From positions 1,364,001-1,428,000 of the forward strand of contig NZ_CP107546.1 in assembly GCF_025836995.1 (NCBI RefSeq): a stretch of 64,000 bases of DNA, in the 5' to 3' direction. Positions 9,506 to 20,617 of this stretch are shown piece by piece; positions within the stretch are counted from its first letter, which is position 1; every line of letters starts with the position of its first letter. This stretch comes from Microbacterium sp. M28 (lineage in GTDB: Bacteria; Actinomycetota; Actinomycetes; Actinomycetales; Microbacteriaceae). A program made the position numbers and the translations under genes. The notes under the pieces are model-generated. The model did not search any database, had not been told where the DNA came from, and saw only the letters and a list, made by a program, of their open reading frames with translations.

Positions 9506-9582
9506 CGAGACCTCTCGTGGTTTGCGAGCCCCCGTCGTATTTGCGCGAATACGACGGGTTTCGCAAATGCGGAGAGGTCTCG
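9506..9582. repeat. 77-bp nested palindrome in the ilvE-FAH intergenic region
   Basis: Three nested perfect arm pairs share one centre: outer CGAGACCTCTC/GAGAGGTCTCG (9506-9516/9572-9582), middle TTTGCGA/TCGCAAA (9521-9527/9561-9567) and inner CCCGTCGTATT/AATACGACGGG (9531-9541/9548-9558) around the loop tgcgcg. It is AT-richer than its surroundings and has no U-tract on either strand, so it looks more like a mobile or REP-type palindromic element, or a protein site, than a simple terminator. The remainder of the 199-bp gap holds only the FAH promoter box. Confidence 0.85.
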
Positions 9583-9645
9583 ATGGGGGGAGGGGCGGCG
9601 ACGAGGCGACGCCACGGACGCGATGGTCCTGAGTAGGCTGGTCGG

Positions 9646-10425
9646 GTGAAGATCGCTCGGTTCAGCCACAACGACGCCATCCGCTACGGCATCCTCGACG
9701 GGGGTGAGCTCGTCGTCCTGGCCGGTGACCCGATTTTCGCGGGGTACGAGACCACCGGCGAGCGTGTTCCGCTCGCGGACGCCGCTCTGCTCGCTCCGGT
9801 CATCCCGCGCTCGAAGGTCGTCTGCGTGGGCAAGAACTACCACGACCACGCCAAGGAGATGGGCGGCGAGGCACCGGAGGAGCCGTTGCTGTTCCTCAAG
9901 CCGAACACATCGGTGATCGGCCCTGGCGACACGATCGTCCGCCCGGTCGCGCTGTCGTCGCAGACCGACTTCGAGGGCGAGCTCGCGGTCGTCATCGGAC
10001 GGATCGCGAAGAACGTCCCCGCCGATCGTGCGCACGAGTACGTCTTCGGCTACACCGTCGCCAACGACGTCACGGCGCGCGATCTGCAGCGCCGAGACGG
10101 TCAGTGGACTCGCGGCAAGGGCTTCGACACGTTCTGCCCGCTGGGTCCCGTGATCGAGACGGAGTTCGACGCGGATGCCGCGGTCATCGAGACCCGAGTC
10201 AATGGCGAAGTGCGCCAGCAGGCGCCCTTGACCGACATGATCCACTCGGTCGCCGACATCATCGCGTACGCCTCCGCCGTGTTCACCCTCCTTCCCGGTG
10301 ATGTCATCCTCACGGGCACGCCCGCAGGTGTCGGACCGTTCGAGGCGGGCGACACGATCGAGATCGAGGTCGCGGGCATCGGCGTGCTGCGCAACCAGGC
10401 GCGCGACGCCGCACCCGCGGCATGA
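9646..10425 (+). CDS. Fumarylacetoacetate hydrolase (FAH) family protein
   Basis: 259-residue metal-dependent hydrolase/decarboxylase of the FAH superfamily. It has the short N-terminal cap and the core motifs VCVGKNYHDHAKEMGG, FLKPNTSVIGPGD, DFEGELAVVIGR (metal-binding Glu-x-Glu), GYTVANDVTARDLQ and GDVILTGTPAGVG. This group acts on 2,4-diketo or related acids such as acylpyruvates and oxaloacetate; the substrate cannot be told here. TAGGCT at 9634-9639 stands six bases before GTG 9646, with no ribosome-binding site, so the mRNA is probably leaderless. Its stop overlaps the following MFS start (ATGA). Confidence 0.92.
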   Translation: MKIARFSHNDAIRYGILDGGELVVLAGDPIFAGYETTGERVPLADAALLAPVIPRSKVVCVGKNYHDHAKEMGGEAPEEPLLFLKPNTSVIGPGDTIVRPVALSSQTDFEGELAVVIGRIAKNVPADRAHEYVFGYTVANDVTARDLQRRDGQWTRGKGFDTFCPLGPVIETEFDADAAVIETRVNGEVRQQAPLTDMIHSVADIIAYASAVFTLLPGDVILTGTPAGVGPFEAGDTIEIEVAGIGVLRNQARDAAPAA

Positions 10426-11690
10426 CGCTGCTGACGGCGGCCGAGCAGGCGGCCGTCCAGCGCCGCACCGTCCTGATCCTGTCGGCCGGTCAGGTCCTCG
10501 GCGGCATCGCCTTCGGCGCAACGGTTTCGCTCGGCGCACTGCTCGCCGCGGACATCTCGGGCGATGACGCGCTGTCCGGCCTCGCCACGGCCTTCGTCAC
10601 CCTGGGTGCTGCGCTGTGCGCGATCCCGCTCGCACGGCTGGCCGGACGCGTGGGACGCCGGCGCGCGCTGAGCCTCGGCAACCTGTTCGCGCTGGTCGGA
10701 ATCGGGATCGTGATCCTCGCCGCCGCACTGCGGATCTTCCCGCTGCTGCTCGGCGGCATCCTGCTGATCGGTGCGGGCAACGCGGGCAACCTGCAGTCGC
10801 GATTCGCGGCCACCGACCTGGCCGCGCCGCAGCACCGCGGCAGGGACCTCTCGATCGTGGTGTGGGCCACGACGATCGGCGGTGTCGCCGGACCCCTGCT
10901 GCTCGGGCCGGGTGAGGTCGTCGGCCAGGCGATCGGGATGCCGCCGCAGACGGGGTCGTACCTGTTCTCGCTCATCGCCCAGACCGCCGCGCTCGTGCTG
11001 TACCTGGTGGCGCTGCGCCCTGATCCGCTGCTCGCGGCGCAACGACTCAGGACGGATGCCGCAGCCACCGCGTCCGCGGCGCAGATCCTGGATCGCCCCA
11101 AGGTCGCGCGATACGCGATCTTCGCGATCGCCGGATCGCACGTCGTCATGGCGTCGGTCATGGCGATGACTCCGATCCACCTGTCGCACATGGCGCACGC
11201 ATCGCACGGCGGACACGCGACGAGCGCGGACGTCTCGCTGCTGGTCGGCGTGACCATCGCACTGCACGTCGCCGGCATGTACGCGCTCTCCCCGGTGTTC
11301 GGCATCCTCGCCGACCGCTGGGGCAGGCTCAGGGTCGTGCTCCTCGGACAGGCGCTGCTCGCGGCATCCCTGGTCTTCGCCATCTTCACCAATGATCAGG
11401 CCTGGGGCGTCATGACGGCCCTGATCCTGCTGGGACTCGGATGGAGCGCCGCGACGGTCGCCGGTGCCGCCCTGCTCACCGAAGCGTCGGCGCCGGAGCT
11501 GCGCACGCGCAGACAGGGCCGCAGCGACTCGCTGATGAGCCTGTCCGCCGCGGCCGGCGCGGTGCTGGCCGGAATCGTCCTGTCGAACTTCCAGTACGCG
11601 GGACTCGGCGTCGCCGCGTTCGCGCTCGTCATCGCCATCACGGCGCTGGCTCCGCTCGGGCGGATGCCGCGCAGCGACGTCCTCCGATGA
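10422..11690 (+). CDS. MFS transporter
   Basis: 422 residues, twelve hydrophobic segments, with the loop 2-3 motif LARLAGRVGRRRAL and its second-half counterpart FGILADRWGRLRVV. A His/Met-rich external loop (TPIHLSHMAHASHGG, about residues 248-262) is unusual and could bind metal, or be incidental. ATG 10422 overlaps the FAH stop by four bases and its own stop overlaps the next methyltransferase start. FAH, transporter and methyltransferase are therefore one translationally coupled operon. The substrate is unknown. Confidence 0.88.
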   Translation: MTLLTAAEQAAVQRRTVLILSAGQVLGGIAFGATVSLGALLAADISGDDALSGLATAFVTLGAALCAIPLARLAGRVGRRRALSLGNLFALVGIGIVILAAALRIFPLLLGGILLIGAGNAGNLQSRFAATDLAAPQHRGRDLSIVVWATTIGGVAGPLLLGPGEVVGQAIGMPPQTGSYLFSLIAQTAALVLYLVALRPDPLLAAQRLRTDAAATASAAQILDRPKVARYAIFAIAGSHVVMASVMAMTPIHLSHMAHASHGGHATSADVSLLVGVTIALHVAGMYALSPVFGILADRWGRLRVVLLGQALLAASLVFAIFTNDQAWGVMTALILLGLGWSAATVAGAALLTEASAPELRTRRQGRSDSLMSLSAAAGAVLAGIVLSNFQYAGLGVAAFALVIAITALAPLGRMPRSDVLR

Positions 11691-12460
11691 AGGACTGGGG
11701 CGGAACAGGCGAGGCCTTCGCCGCGTCCTACGCCCAGCTCTGCCTCGGAACGGCCGATGCCCTGATCGCCGCACTCGGCACGCCCGACGGACGGTCGGTG
11801 CTCGACGTCGGCGCCGGCACCGGTGCTCTGGCGGCGCGGTTCGCCGGGGAGGGGTGGGCCGCCGCAGGCTGCGAACCGGAACCATCGATGCGCGCCGTGG
11901 CCGAGCGCGAGCACCCCGGCATCCCCGTCCGCGACGGAGCTCTGCCGGACCTGCCCTTCCGGGACGCCGCTTTCGATGCGGTGACGGCCAACTTCGTCCT
12001 GAATCACGTCGCGGACCCGCGGCGGTCGGCGGCGGAGCTGTCGCGGGTGAGTGCCGACGTGCTGGCGGCGACGATCTGGAGCCGTTCGCCGTCCTGGTTC
12101 TGGCTCGAGGTCTGCGAGGACGCCGCTCTGGTACCGGCCGAGGGGGCGCGGCTGCCCGCCGACAAGGACTTCGAGCGCACGGCTTCGGGCTTCGCCGCGA
12201 TGCTGACGGATGCCGGGTGGCGCGATGTCCGCGTGGAGGAGCGGGCGTGGACGTGGCACGCGTCCCCTGACGCCCTGTGGGCATCGGCTGAGGGCGGGGT
12301 CGCGTCCGCGGGGGCCTTCTACACCGCACTCGCCTCGACCGATCGTGCGCGATTCCGCGCGGGCTTCGATGCCGTCTGCGAGCGGCGCATCGTCGGAGGG
12401 GCGATCCCGCTCGAACATGTCGCCGCGATCGCCGTGGGGCGGCGTCACCCGTCGTCCTAA
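11687..12460 (+). CDS. Class I SAM-dependent methyltransferase
   Basis: 257 residues with the SAM motif I VLDVGAGTGALAARF (about 38-52), motif post-I with acidic EPEPSM and motif IV-like FDAVTANFVLNHVADP. It belongs to the UbiE/Methyltransf_11 type; the substrate is not identifiable. It starts four bases inside the MFS stop (ATGA at 11687-11690), so it is the third gene of the FAH operon. Its stop forms part of the TAAGCT box of the next gene. Confidence 0.85.
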   Translation: MKDWGGTGEAFAASYAQLCLGTADALIAALGTPDGRSVLDVGAGTGALAARFAGEGWAAAGCEPEPSMRAVAEREHPGIPVRDGALPDLPFRDAAFDAVTANFVLNHVADPRRSAAELSRVSADVLAATIWSRSPSWFWLEVCEDAALVPAEGARLPADKDFERTASGFAAMLTDAGWRDVRVEERAWTWHASPDALWASAEGGVASAGAFYTALASTDRARFRAGFDAVCERRIVGGAIPLEHVAAIAVGRRHPSS

Positions 12461-12469
12461 GCTGTCGGC

Positions 12470-13234
12470 ATGAGCGATGACGCAGCGCGGGACGATGCGG
12501 TTCCGAGCGACAAGTGGACGAAGGCCCACGCCGACCGCTACGACGTCGAGGGCGACCCGATGTTCGATCCTGAGCTGCTGGCGGTCACGACAGCTTTCCT
12601 CGCCGAACGCGCGGGGGATGGCCGAGCTCTGGAGTTCGCGATCGGAACCGGGCGCGTCGCGATCCCGTTGCAGGCGCGTGGGGTCGACGTCACGGGAATC
12701 GAGTACGCCGAGCCGATGGCCGAGCGTCTGCGCGAGAAGTCGAGCACCATTCCCGTCGTCATCGGCGACATGGCCACCACGAAGGTCGAGGGCGAGTTCT
12801 CGCTCGTCTATCTCGTGTTCAACACGATCGAGAACCTGTACACCCAGGATGCTCAGGTCGAGTGCTTCCGCAACGCCGCGAGGCATCTGGTGCCGGGCGG
12901 ACGGTTCGTCGTCGAGGTCGAGGTCCCGGCCGTGCGACGCATGCCGCCGGGGAACGACGCCGCCGTCTTCGACGTCACCGCCGAGCACGTCGGACTCGAC
13001 ACCTACGACTTCGTCACGCAGCGGGCGACATCGCATCACTACGTCCGGCAGGACGACGGACGATACGAGTACGGACCGCACCACTTCCGATACGTGTGGC
13101 CGTCCGAACTCGATCTGATGGCGCGGATCGCAGGGCTGCGGCTGGAGTCCAGGCACGCGGACTGGATCGGGTCGCCCTTCACCTCCGAGAGCGACTCGCA
13201 CGTGTCGGTCTGGCGCAAGGACGCCGGCGACTGA
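12470..13234 (+). CDS. Class I SAM-dependent methyltransferase
   Basis: 254 residues. The SAM site is unusual in wording but clear: ALEFAIGTGRVAIPL (about 53-67), VTGIEYAEPM for the acidic ribose-binding position, and VYLVFNTIENL. The C-terminal part (HHFRYVWPSELDLMARIAGL) matches the class that acts on small molecules. TAAGCT at 12458-12463 overlaps the upstream stop codon, followed by six bases and ATG 12470, suggesting its own leaderless transcript even though it sits directly behind another methyltransferase gene. Confidence 0.85.
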   Translation: MSDDAARDDAVPSDKWTKAHADRYDVEGDPMFDPELLAVTTAFLAERAGDGRALEFAIGTGRVAIPLQARGVDVTGIEYAEPMAERLREKSSTIPVVIGDMATTKVEGEFSLVYLVFNTIENLYTQDAQVECFRNAARHLVPGGRFVVEVEVPAVRRMPPGNDAAVFDVTAEHVGLDTYDFVTQRATSHHYVRQDDGRYEYGPHHFRYVWPSELDLMARIAGLRLESRHADWIGSPFTSESDSHVSVWRKDAGD

Positions 13235-13279
13235 GAGGCGCAGGTCGCGGCATCCGCACCCCCGTAGAATCAAAGGGCT

Positions 13280-14785
13280 ATGGCTACTCCGCATCCTCTC
13301 ACCACGACCGCCAGTGGTGCCGACGTCCGTGTCCGCTTCTGCCCTTCTCCGACGGGCCTGCCGCACGTCGGCATGGTGCGCACGGCGCTGTACAACTGGG
13401 CGTATGCCCGCCACAACGGCGGCAAGCTCGTGTTCCGCATCGAGGACACCGATGCCGCGCGTGACAGCGAGGAGAGCTTCCGGCAGCTCGTCGACGCGCT
13501 GACGTGGTTGAAGATCGACTGGGATGAGGGCGTCGAGGTCGGCGGCCCGCACGCGCCGTACCGTCAGTCCGAACGCCACGACATCTACCGCGGCGTGATC
13601 GAGAAGCTGATCGCCACAGGCGCGCTCTACGAGAGCTACTCCACGGCGGAGGAGATCGACGCCCGCAACGAGGCCAACGGTCGCGCGAAGCAGCTCGGCT
13701 ACGACAACTTCGACCGTGACCTCTCCGAGGAGCAGAAGGCCGCGTTCCGCGCCGAGGGCCGCCTGCCCGCTCTGCGTCTGCGCGTGCCGGACGAGGACCT
13801 CACCTATGTCGACCTCATCCGCGGTGAGGTGACGTTCCCGGCCGGTTCGTTCCCCGATTTCGTCGTGGTCCGGCCGAACGGCGTTCCGCTGTACACGTTT
13901 GTGAATCCCGTCGACGATGCGCTGATGGGTATCACCCACGTCCTGCGCGGCGAGGACCTCATGCCCTCGACCGCTCGGCAGCTGTCGTTGTACGCGGCGC
14001 TCATCGAGGCCGGCGTCACGACGTTCGTGCCGCGTTTCGCGCACATGCCGCTCGTGCTGGGGGAAACCGGCAACAAGAAGCTCTCCAAGCGCGATCCGCA
14101 GGCCGACCTGTTCCTGCACCGTGAGCGCGGATTCATCCACGAAGGCCTGTTGAACTACCTGGCGCTGCTGGGCTGGTCGATCGGCCCGGATCGCGATGTC
14201 TTCTCGCTGGACGAGTTCATCGCGGCGTTCGACATCGAGAACGTCAACCCGAACCCGGCCCGCTTCGACCAGAAGAAGGCCGAATCGATCAACGGCGACC
14301 ACATCCGGATGCTGGCGGAGAAGGACTTCGCCGAGCGGATCGTCCCGTACCTCGCCGCCGCGGGCCTGTTCGACGAGCCCACCCACGAGCAGCTGGTCCT
14401 CGCGTTCCGTGCGGCTCCGCTCGTGCAGGAGCGCGTGCAGCTGCTGGGCGATGTCCCCGGCATGCTCGGGTTCCTGTTCACCGACGAGGTCTCCTACGAC
14501 GCCGACGCGCTGAAGGGTCTGCCGGCGAACGCCGCCGAGGTGCTGGATGCCTGCGTCGCCGCCCTCGAGCCGATCACGGACTTCGCACCGCAGGCGATCC
14601 AGGACGCCCTCGCCCAGGCGCTGGTGGAAGACCTCGGGCTCAAGCCCCGCGTGGCATACGGTCCGCCGCGTGTCGCGATCACCGGGCGCCGCGTGTCGCC
14701 GCCGCTGTTCGAATCGATGGAGCTGCTCGGCAAGCAGGCGACGCTCGCGCGCCTGCGGGGGCTGTCGCAGATCCTCGCCGAGTGA
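13280..14785 (+). CDS. gltX: Glutamyl-tRNA synthetase
   Basis: Charges tRNA-Glu, and in most Actinobacteria also tRNA-Gln, which the GatCAB amidotransferase then corrects. 501 residues with the class I signatures [20 protein letters not shown] (HIGH site) and KKLSKRD (KMSKS site), plus a C-terminal anticodon-binding helical domain. TAGAAT at 13265-13270 precedes ATG 13280 by nine bases. It lies directly upstream of tRNA-Gln(CTG), a fitting neighbour if the enzyme is non-discriminating. Confidence 0.97.
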   Translation: MATPHPLTTTASGADVRVRFCPSPTGLPHVGMVRTALYNWAYARHNGGKLVFRIEDTDAARDSEESFRQLVDALTWLKIDWDEGVEVGGPHAPYRQSERHDIYRGVIEKLIATGALYESYSTAEEIDARNEANGRAKQLGYDNFDRDLSEEQKAAFRAEGRLPALRLRVPDEDLTYVDLIRGEVTFPAGSFPDFVVVRPNGVPLYTFVNPVDDALMGITHVLRGEDLMPSTARQLSLYAALIEAGVTTFVPRFAHMPLVLGETGNKKLSKRDPQADLFLHRERGFIHEGLLNYLALLGWSIGPDRDVFSLDEFIAAFDIENVNPNPARFDQKKAESINGDHIRMLAEKDFAERIVPYLAAAGLFDEPTHEQLVLAFRAAPLVQERVQLLGDVPGMLGFLFTDEVSYDADALKGLPANAAEVLDACVAALEPITDFAPQAIQDALAQALVEDLGLKPRVAYGPPRVAITGRRVSPPLFESMELLGKQATLARLRGLSQILAE

Positions 14786-14819
14786 CGACGCGCCCGGGGC
14801 GGCGCCTGCGTGCCTCGTT

Positions 14820-14849
14820 TTGGCGTTATGGCCGCCGCTCGGGTAAGCT
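14820..14849 (+). promoter_or_regulatory. Promoter of tRNA-Gln
   Basis: TTGGCG (14820-14825), an 18-bp spacer and TAAGCT (14844-14849) form a plausible sigma-A promoter 33 bp upstream of the tRNA. It lies just past the gltX stop, so the tRNA need not depend on gltX transcription. Confidence 0.5.
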
Positions 14850-14881
14850 TGACTCTCGGTGCGAAGCTCAGGTTTCGCCCT

Positions 14882-14953
14882 TGGGGTATGGTGTAATTGG
14901 CAACACAGCGGTTTCTGGTACCGCCATTCTTGGTTCGAGTCCAGGTACCCCAG
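14882..14953 (+). tRNA. tRNA-Gln (anticodon CTG)
   Basis: A 72-nt cloverleaf. The acceptor stem is TGGGGTA/TACCCCA with discriminator G, the anticodon stem-loop GCGGT-TTCTGGT-ACCGC gives CTG, and the T-loop is GGTTCGAGTCC. The three bases that follow begin CA, so the full CCA is not encoded. It reads CAG codons. It has its own promoter and an intrinsic terminator directly after. Confidence 0.95.
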
Positions 14954-14963
14954 CACAGACGAG

Positions 14964-14985
14964 ATCCCCGCTTCGGCGGGGATTT
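14964..14985 (+). terminator. Intrinsic terminator after tRNA-Gln
   Basis: A perfect 8-bp stem ATCCCCGC/GCGGGGAT with a stable TTCG tetraloop followed by a short T-run (ATTTC), ten bases after the tRNA. It separates the tRNA from the VOC gene. Confidence 0.8.
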
Positions 14986-15014
14986 CGTGCATTCGGCCCG
15001 ATAGCATCCTGCCT

Positions 15015-15452
15015 ATGGGCATCGCACTGGAGAACGTCGGCATCACCGTCCGCGACCTCGACGAGGCGATCTCGTTCTTCACCGATCTCGGACTCAGCGT
15101 CCTCGGGACCGACACCGTGAGCGGTGAATGGGCTGACACCGCCGTCGGCCTCGACGGCAACCACGCCAGGATCGCAGTGCTGCAGACTCCGGACGGCAAC
15201 GGCCGCATCGAGCTGTTCGAGTACATCCATCCGGAGGCGCTCGAGACGGACCCGACGCCGCCGAACCGGATCGGCATGCACCGCGTCGCATTCTCGGTCG
15301 ACGACATCGACGCGGCTCTCGCTGTCGCGGCGCGACACGGATGCCTCCCGCTGCGCGGTGTCGCGACCTACGAGGACGTCTACAAACTGACGTATCTGCG
15401 CGGCCCCAGCGGCATCCTCGTGATGCTCGCGCAGGATCTCCGCCGGAGCTGA
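15015..15452 (+). CDS. VOC (glyoxalase/bleomycin-resistance fold) protein
   Basis: 145 residues made of paired beta-alpha-beta-beta-beta modules: LENVGITVRDLDEAISFFTD at the N-terminus and MHRVAFSVDDIDAALAVAA in the second half. Candidate metal positions are E in IELFEY and H in MHRVAFSV. Members are lyases, dioxygenases or isomerases; no substrate can be named. TAGCAT at 15002-15007 with a seven-base gap points to a leaderless start. Confidence 0.85.
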   Translation: MGIALENVGITVRDLDEAISFFTDLGLSVLGTDTVSGEWADTAVGLDGNHARIAVLQTPDGNGRIELFEYIHPEALETDPTPPNRIGMHRVAFSVDDIDAALAVAARHGCLPLRGVATYEDVYKLTYLRGPSGILVMLAQDLRRS

Positions 15453-15456
15453 ACGG

Positions 15457-15639
15457 TCAGCGACCGGCGCGCCGTGTGCCGACACCCGGGATGTCGTTCT
15501 GCGGCGATTGATCGGGGATCTCGCCCTCGTGATCGTCGCTGACCCCCACGGCGTCGACCGCGCCGCTGTCGGCGCCCTCGCCACCGGGCGGGACCTCTTC
15601 CTGCTCGTAGGGCTCTTGGTCGCGCTGTTCGTGCGTCAT
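15457..15639 (-). CDS. Small acidic protein of unknown function
   Basis: 60 residues, strongly acidic and rich in Glu, Asp, Gly and Gln, with no hydrophobic segment, so probably disordered. A perfect AAGGAGG lies seven bases before ATG 15639, far stronger than most start signals in this window and good evidence that it is translated. It is convergent with the VOC gene, five bases away. The family is not recognised. Confidence 0.65.
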   Translation of the reverse strand: MTHEQRDQEPYEQEEVPPGGEGADSGAVDAVGVSDDHEGEIPDQSPQNDIPGVGTRRAGR

Positions 15640-15733
15640 CGTGCTCCTCCTTCGAGGAACACACGCTAGGTCCAGGCGTCCGCGGCGTGGAGTGCCTTGA
15701 CAGGAGCGGACCGGCATCCCGCCGGATACACGA

Positions 15734-15767
15734 AAGGACCCGGTCGCAATGACGCGACCGGGTCCTT
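15734..15767 (-). terminator. Strong intrinsic terminator after the cold-shock gene
   Basis: Perfect 14-bp arms AAGGACCCGGTCGC/GCGACCGGGTCCTT (15734-15747/15754-15767) around a 6-nt loop. On the minus strand the stem is followed by a T-run (TTTCGTG). It lies 10 bp past the csp stop and is the strongest terminator in the window. Confidence 0.88.
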
Positions 15768-15777
15768 CCGGATCAGA

Positions 15778-15981
15778 TCAGAGGGCGCGGATGTTCGTCG
15801 CCTGGGGGCCCTTGGGGCCCTGCTCCGTGTCGAACTCGACCTTCTGCGCTTCTTCGAGGTTGCGGTGTCCGCTGCCTGCGATCGCGCTGAAGTGCGCGAA
15901 CAGGTCGGCGGAGCCGTCATCGGGCGCGATGAAGCCGTAGCCCTTGTCGGAGTTGAACCATTTGACAGTGCCAGTGGCCAT
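15778..15981 (-). CDS. Cold-shock protein (CspA family)
   Basis: 67-residue single CSD beta-barrel that binds single-stranded RNA/DNA as an RNA chaperone. RNP1 is seen as KGYGFIAP and RNP2 as LFAHFSAI; the N-terminus [12 protein letters not shown] is invariant for the family. ATG 15981 follows AAAGGAAAAA. The gap to the divergent pepN start is 296 bp with no other gene, in keeping with the long regulatory 5' leaders of csp genes. Confidence 0.96.
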   Translation of the reverse strand: MATGTVKWFNSDKGYGFIAPDDGSADLFAHFSAIAGSGHRNLEEAQKVEFDTEQGPKGPQATNIRAL

Positions 15982-16216
15982 GCTGTTTTTCCTTTGTGTG
16001 TTCGTGGGCCAGTGATCGGCCCGTCATACTCTGCCGAATGCTTCGACGGAGCAGTCTGTGTGCCCTCGGGCTGACGGCGGCGATCGTTGCGGCCGTGACG
16101 GTGAGGGATGAGGCGGAGGAGGATGAAAGGGAAGCAGCCACCCTGCGCGATGCGCATTCGGGCTGATGGAAAGTCGGAGAGCCCGACCGCCATCGTGTAG
16201 TTGTGGGTTCAGCCTA
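15982..16216 (-). promoter_or_regulatory. Probable long 5' leader and -10 box of the cold-shock gene
   Basis: The 296-bp gap between the csp gene and pepN holds no convincing gene. On the minus strand TAGGCT occurs at 16216-16211, which would give a leader of about 220 nt before the csp start. Long thermoregulatory leaders are characteristic of csp mRNAs. No clear -35 is visible, and I did not derive a specific fold. Confidence 0.35.
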
Positions 16217-16277
16217 GCCCATCCCGCCTGCGAAGATGCCGGGCGCGTCACAATACGCGTCATGAAACGATGGGGGC

Positions 16278-18751
<2,474 letters not shown>

Positions 18752-18761
<10 letters not shown>

Positions 18762-19651
18762 CCGGGGCCCGGGCGCTCGGACGTCAGTTCGGTGATCGTG
18801 CTGCGTCCGAGCGCCAGGTGGTCGGGGCGGTCGTCGCTGAGCGTGAGGAACACGAGGGCCAGGTAGGCCGCCCAGGCGTGCGCGCGCGTCCATGTGGCGT
18901 CGTCGTAGCGATCGCGTGTCGCACGTCGGAAGAGCTCGCGCCCCTCGGCGTCGAACAGCAGCCAGGCGACCGCGAGATCGTAGGCCGGGTCGCCTGCGGT
19001 GGCGTCGCCGAAGTCGATGAGAGCCGTGAGCGCACCGTGCCGCACGAGTATGTTCCCCGGGTGCAGATCCCCGTGGATCCAGACCCGTTCGGTGCTCGGA
19101 GGGGCGGCGAGTCCGGCATCCCACGCATCATGGAGCGCACCCAATTCGGAATGCTCCGCCAGACGCGCGCGCATGACGTCATCACGCTCGATCAGGGGCA
19201 CGCCGCGGACGGGGTTGTGCGGAGCGTCGTTTGGTGCGGGCTGATGCAGCAGACGCAGTGCCTCGGCGAGGCGTGAAGCCCAGCGCGCATTGTCGGCGCG
19301 GGAGGTGCCGAACGCCGAGGTCCCGTCGATCCACGGCACGACCGACCACGGCCAGGGGAAGACCTCGCTCGGACGTCCGCAGACGAGGGGGATCGGTGTG
19401 CGAAGCCCGAGCGTCGCCAGTCGCGGGCCGAGTTCGGGGAGGGCGCGCTGTTCGTGCTGGATCAGGCCTGCGGCGAGCTCACGCCGCGGGATCCGCACGG
19501 CCAGGTCGGCGCCGAGACGCCACATCGTGTTGTCCCAGCCGTCGGAGACGAGGGCGAGAGGCAGGTCGGCGAGGTGCCGAGCGTCCCTGCGCAGGAGCGC
19601 ACGGACGTCGTCTTCCTCGAGCGAGCGCTCGGCGGCGGGGGAGTCCGCCAC
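18752..19651 (-). CDS. Aminoglycoside phosphotransferase (APH)-family kinase
   Basis: 299 residues with the kinase-like fold: the nucleotide-site Trp/Arg region DNTMWRLGADLAVRIPRR, the Brenner motif HGDLHPGNILVRHG (catalytic Asp near 192) and the metal motif IDFGDATAGDPAYDLA. Family members phosphorylate small molecules; drug resistance should not be assumed. The start is GTG 19651, one base after the metallo-hydrolase stop, so the two form an operon. Its 3' end overlaps pepN by ten bases. Confidence 0.9.
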
Positions 19652-19652
19652 G

Positions 19653-20291
19653 TCAGAGGTCGAGCGATTCGCCCGGCTCGAGCACGAAGAACTCCCCGCC
19701 GTCCTGCTCGGTCGCCCACTGCAGACGGGTGCGGTGCATGTCCTTGCCGATGACGGACAGCGTCATGTCGTGCACACCGAACGCGCGTCGCGGCTTGACG
19801 GCGAGGACGAAGTCCATCGCTTCACCGATCTTGAGCCAGGGGGCGCCGAGCGGGGCGGCGAGCGTGTTCACCGTGACGTCGTCCGGGACCGCGTACGAGT
19901 CGCCAGGGTAGTAGAGCTCATCGTTGATGAGGACGCCGACATTCTGGATGGCGGGCAACGATTCGTGGATGACGGCGTGCTCACCTCCGAAGAAGCGCAG
20001 GGCGAAGTGACCGGCGGTCACGGTGTCGCCGGGGGAGACGATCGTGATCTCGTGATCGGTCGCCGCGGCGGCCACGCCGGCCGGCGCGAACACCGGGGTG
20101 CCGGGGGCGTCGCGCAGGATCCGGTCGAGATGCTCCGGTGTCCAGTGGTCGGGATGCTCGTGCGTGATGACCACGGCCACGACTCCGGTGAGGTCGTCGA
20201 GGGGTGTCGTGAAGGAGCCGGGGTCGACGATGAGGGTGTCGCCGCTCTCGTCGATGCGGAGTGCGGCGTGTTCGTATTTGGTGACGCGCAT
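19653..20291 (-). CDS. Metallo-beta-lactamase-fold hydrolase (UlaG-like)
   Basis: 212 residues. The metal motif HEHPDH is at 44-49, with further ligand candidates H in GGEHAVIH, D in YYPGDSY and H in FGVHDM. The sequence KYEHAALRIDESGDTLIVDPG at the N-terminus marks the UlaG/L-ascorbate lactonase-like branch; the substrate is unknown. It is translated immediately upstream of the APH gene with a one-base gap, so the two may act on the same pathway. Confidence 0.88.
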   Translation of the reverse strand: MRVTKYEHAALRIDESGDTLIVDPGSFTTPLDDLTGVVAVVITHEHPDHWTPEHLDRILRDAPGTPVFAPAGVAAAATDHEITIVSPGDTVTAGHFALRFFGGEHAVIHESLPAIQNVGVLINDELYYPGDSYAVPDDVTVNTLAAPLGAPWLKIGEAMDFVLAVKPRRAFGVHDMTLSVIGKDMHRTRLQWATEQDGGEFFVLEPGESLDL

Positions 20292-20376
20292 ACGTAGAGT
20301 CAACCCCGCCGCAGCGTCGTCGGCAAACCCGGTTCGCCGCGCCACGCCCGGGAATCGCGTCGGTCCCGCCTCGATT

Positions 20377-20405
20377 TTGCGGAGCGAGAAACCCCGTGGC
20401 ATACT
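20377..20405 (+). promoter_or_regulatory. Promoter of tRNA-Glu
   Basis: TTGCGG (20377-20382), a 17-bp spacer and CATACT (20400-20405), 37 bp upstream of the tRNA. The surrounding 150-bp gap back to the metallo-hydrolase start holds nothing else that I can identify. Confidence 0.5.
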
Positions 20406-20442
20406 TGAACGGTTGTCGCGGGACGGAAACGCTCCGCAAGAC

Positions 20443-20515
20443 GGCCCCATCGTATAGCGGCCTAGTACGCCGCCCTCTCACGGCGGTAACGCGGGTTCGA
20501 ATCCCGCTGGGGTCA
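20443..20515 (+). tRNA. tRNA-Glu (anticodon CTC)
   Basis: 73-nt cloverleaf: acceptor GGCCCCA/TGGGGTC with one G-U pair, anticodon stem-loop CCGCC-CTCTCAC-GGCGG giving CTC, T-arm GCGGGTTCGAATCCCGC and discriminator A. It reads GAG codons, the dominant Glu codon in this genome. CCA is not encoded. Confidence 0.96.
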
Positions 20516-20529
20516 CACAACACCGAAAG

Positions 20530-20552
20530 CCCCCGGCTCAGCCGGGGGTTTT
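20530..20552 (+). terminator. Intrinsic terminator after tRNA-Glu
   Basis: An 8-bp stem CCCCCGGC/GCCGGGGG with a TCA loop followed by TTTTC, 14 bases past the tRNA. It also faces the 3' end of the convergent MFS gene. Confidence 0.85.
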
Positions 20553-20617
20553 CGCGTATCCGGGGACGGTCGCGTGCAGGGCGGAGCACGATGGGGCCCG
20601 AGCGCAGGAACAGCGCG

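Noticed and set aside
7386..9680. A 764-codon minus-strand frame opposite leuB and ilvE
   Set aside because: Antisense to two clearly identified enzymes and composed of low-information Arg/Gly/Val-rich sequence.
11396..15307. A 1303-codon open frame on the minus strand antisense to MFS, methyltransferases, gltX and tRNA-Gln
   Set aside because: It is an artefact of high GC codon bias: it runs through five unrelated genes and a tRNA, is Arg/His/Asp-rich, and has no recognisable domain.
16024..16263. A 79-codon minus-strand gene between the cold-shock gene and pepN
   Set aside because: No ribosome-binding site, low-complexity Arg/Ser/Pro composition; the region is better explained as the csp leader.
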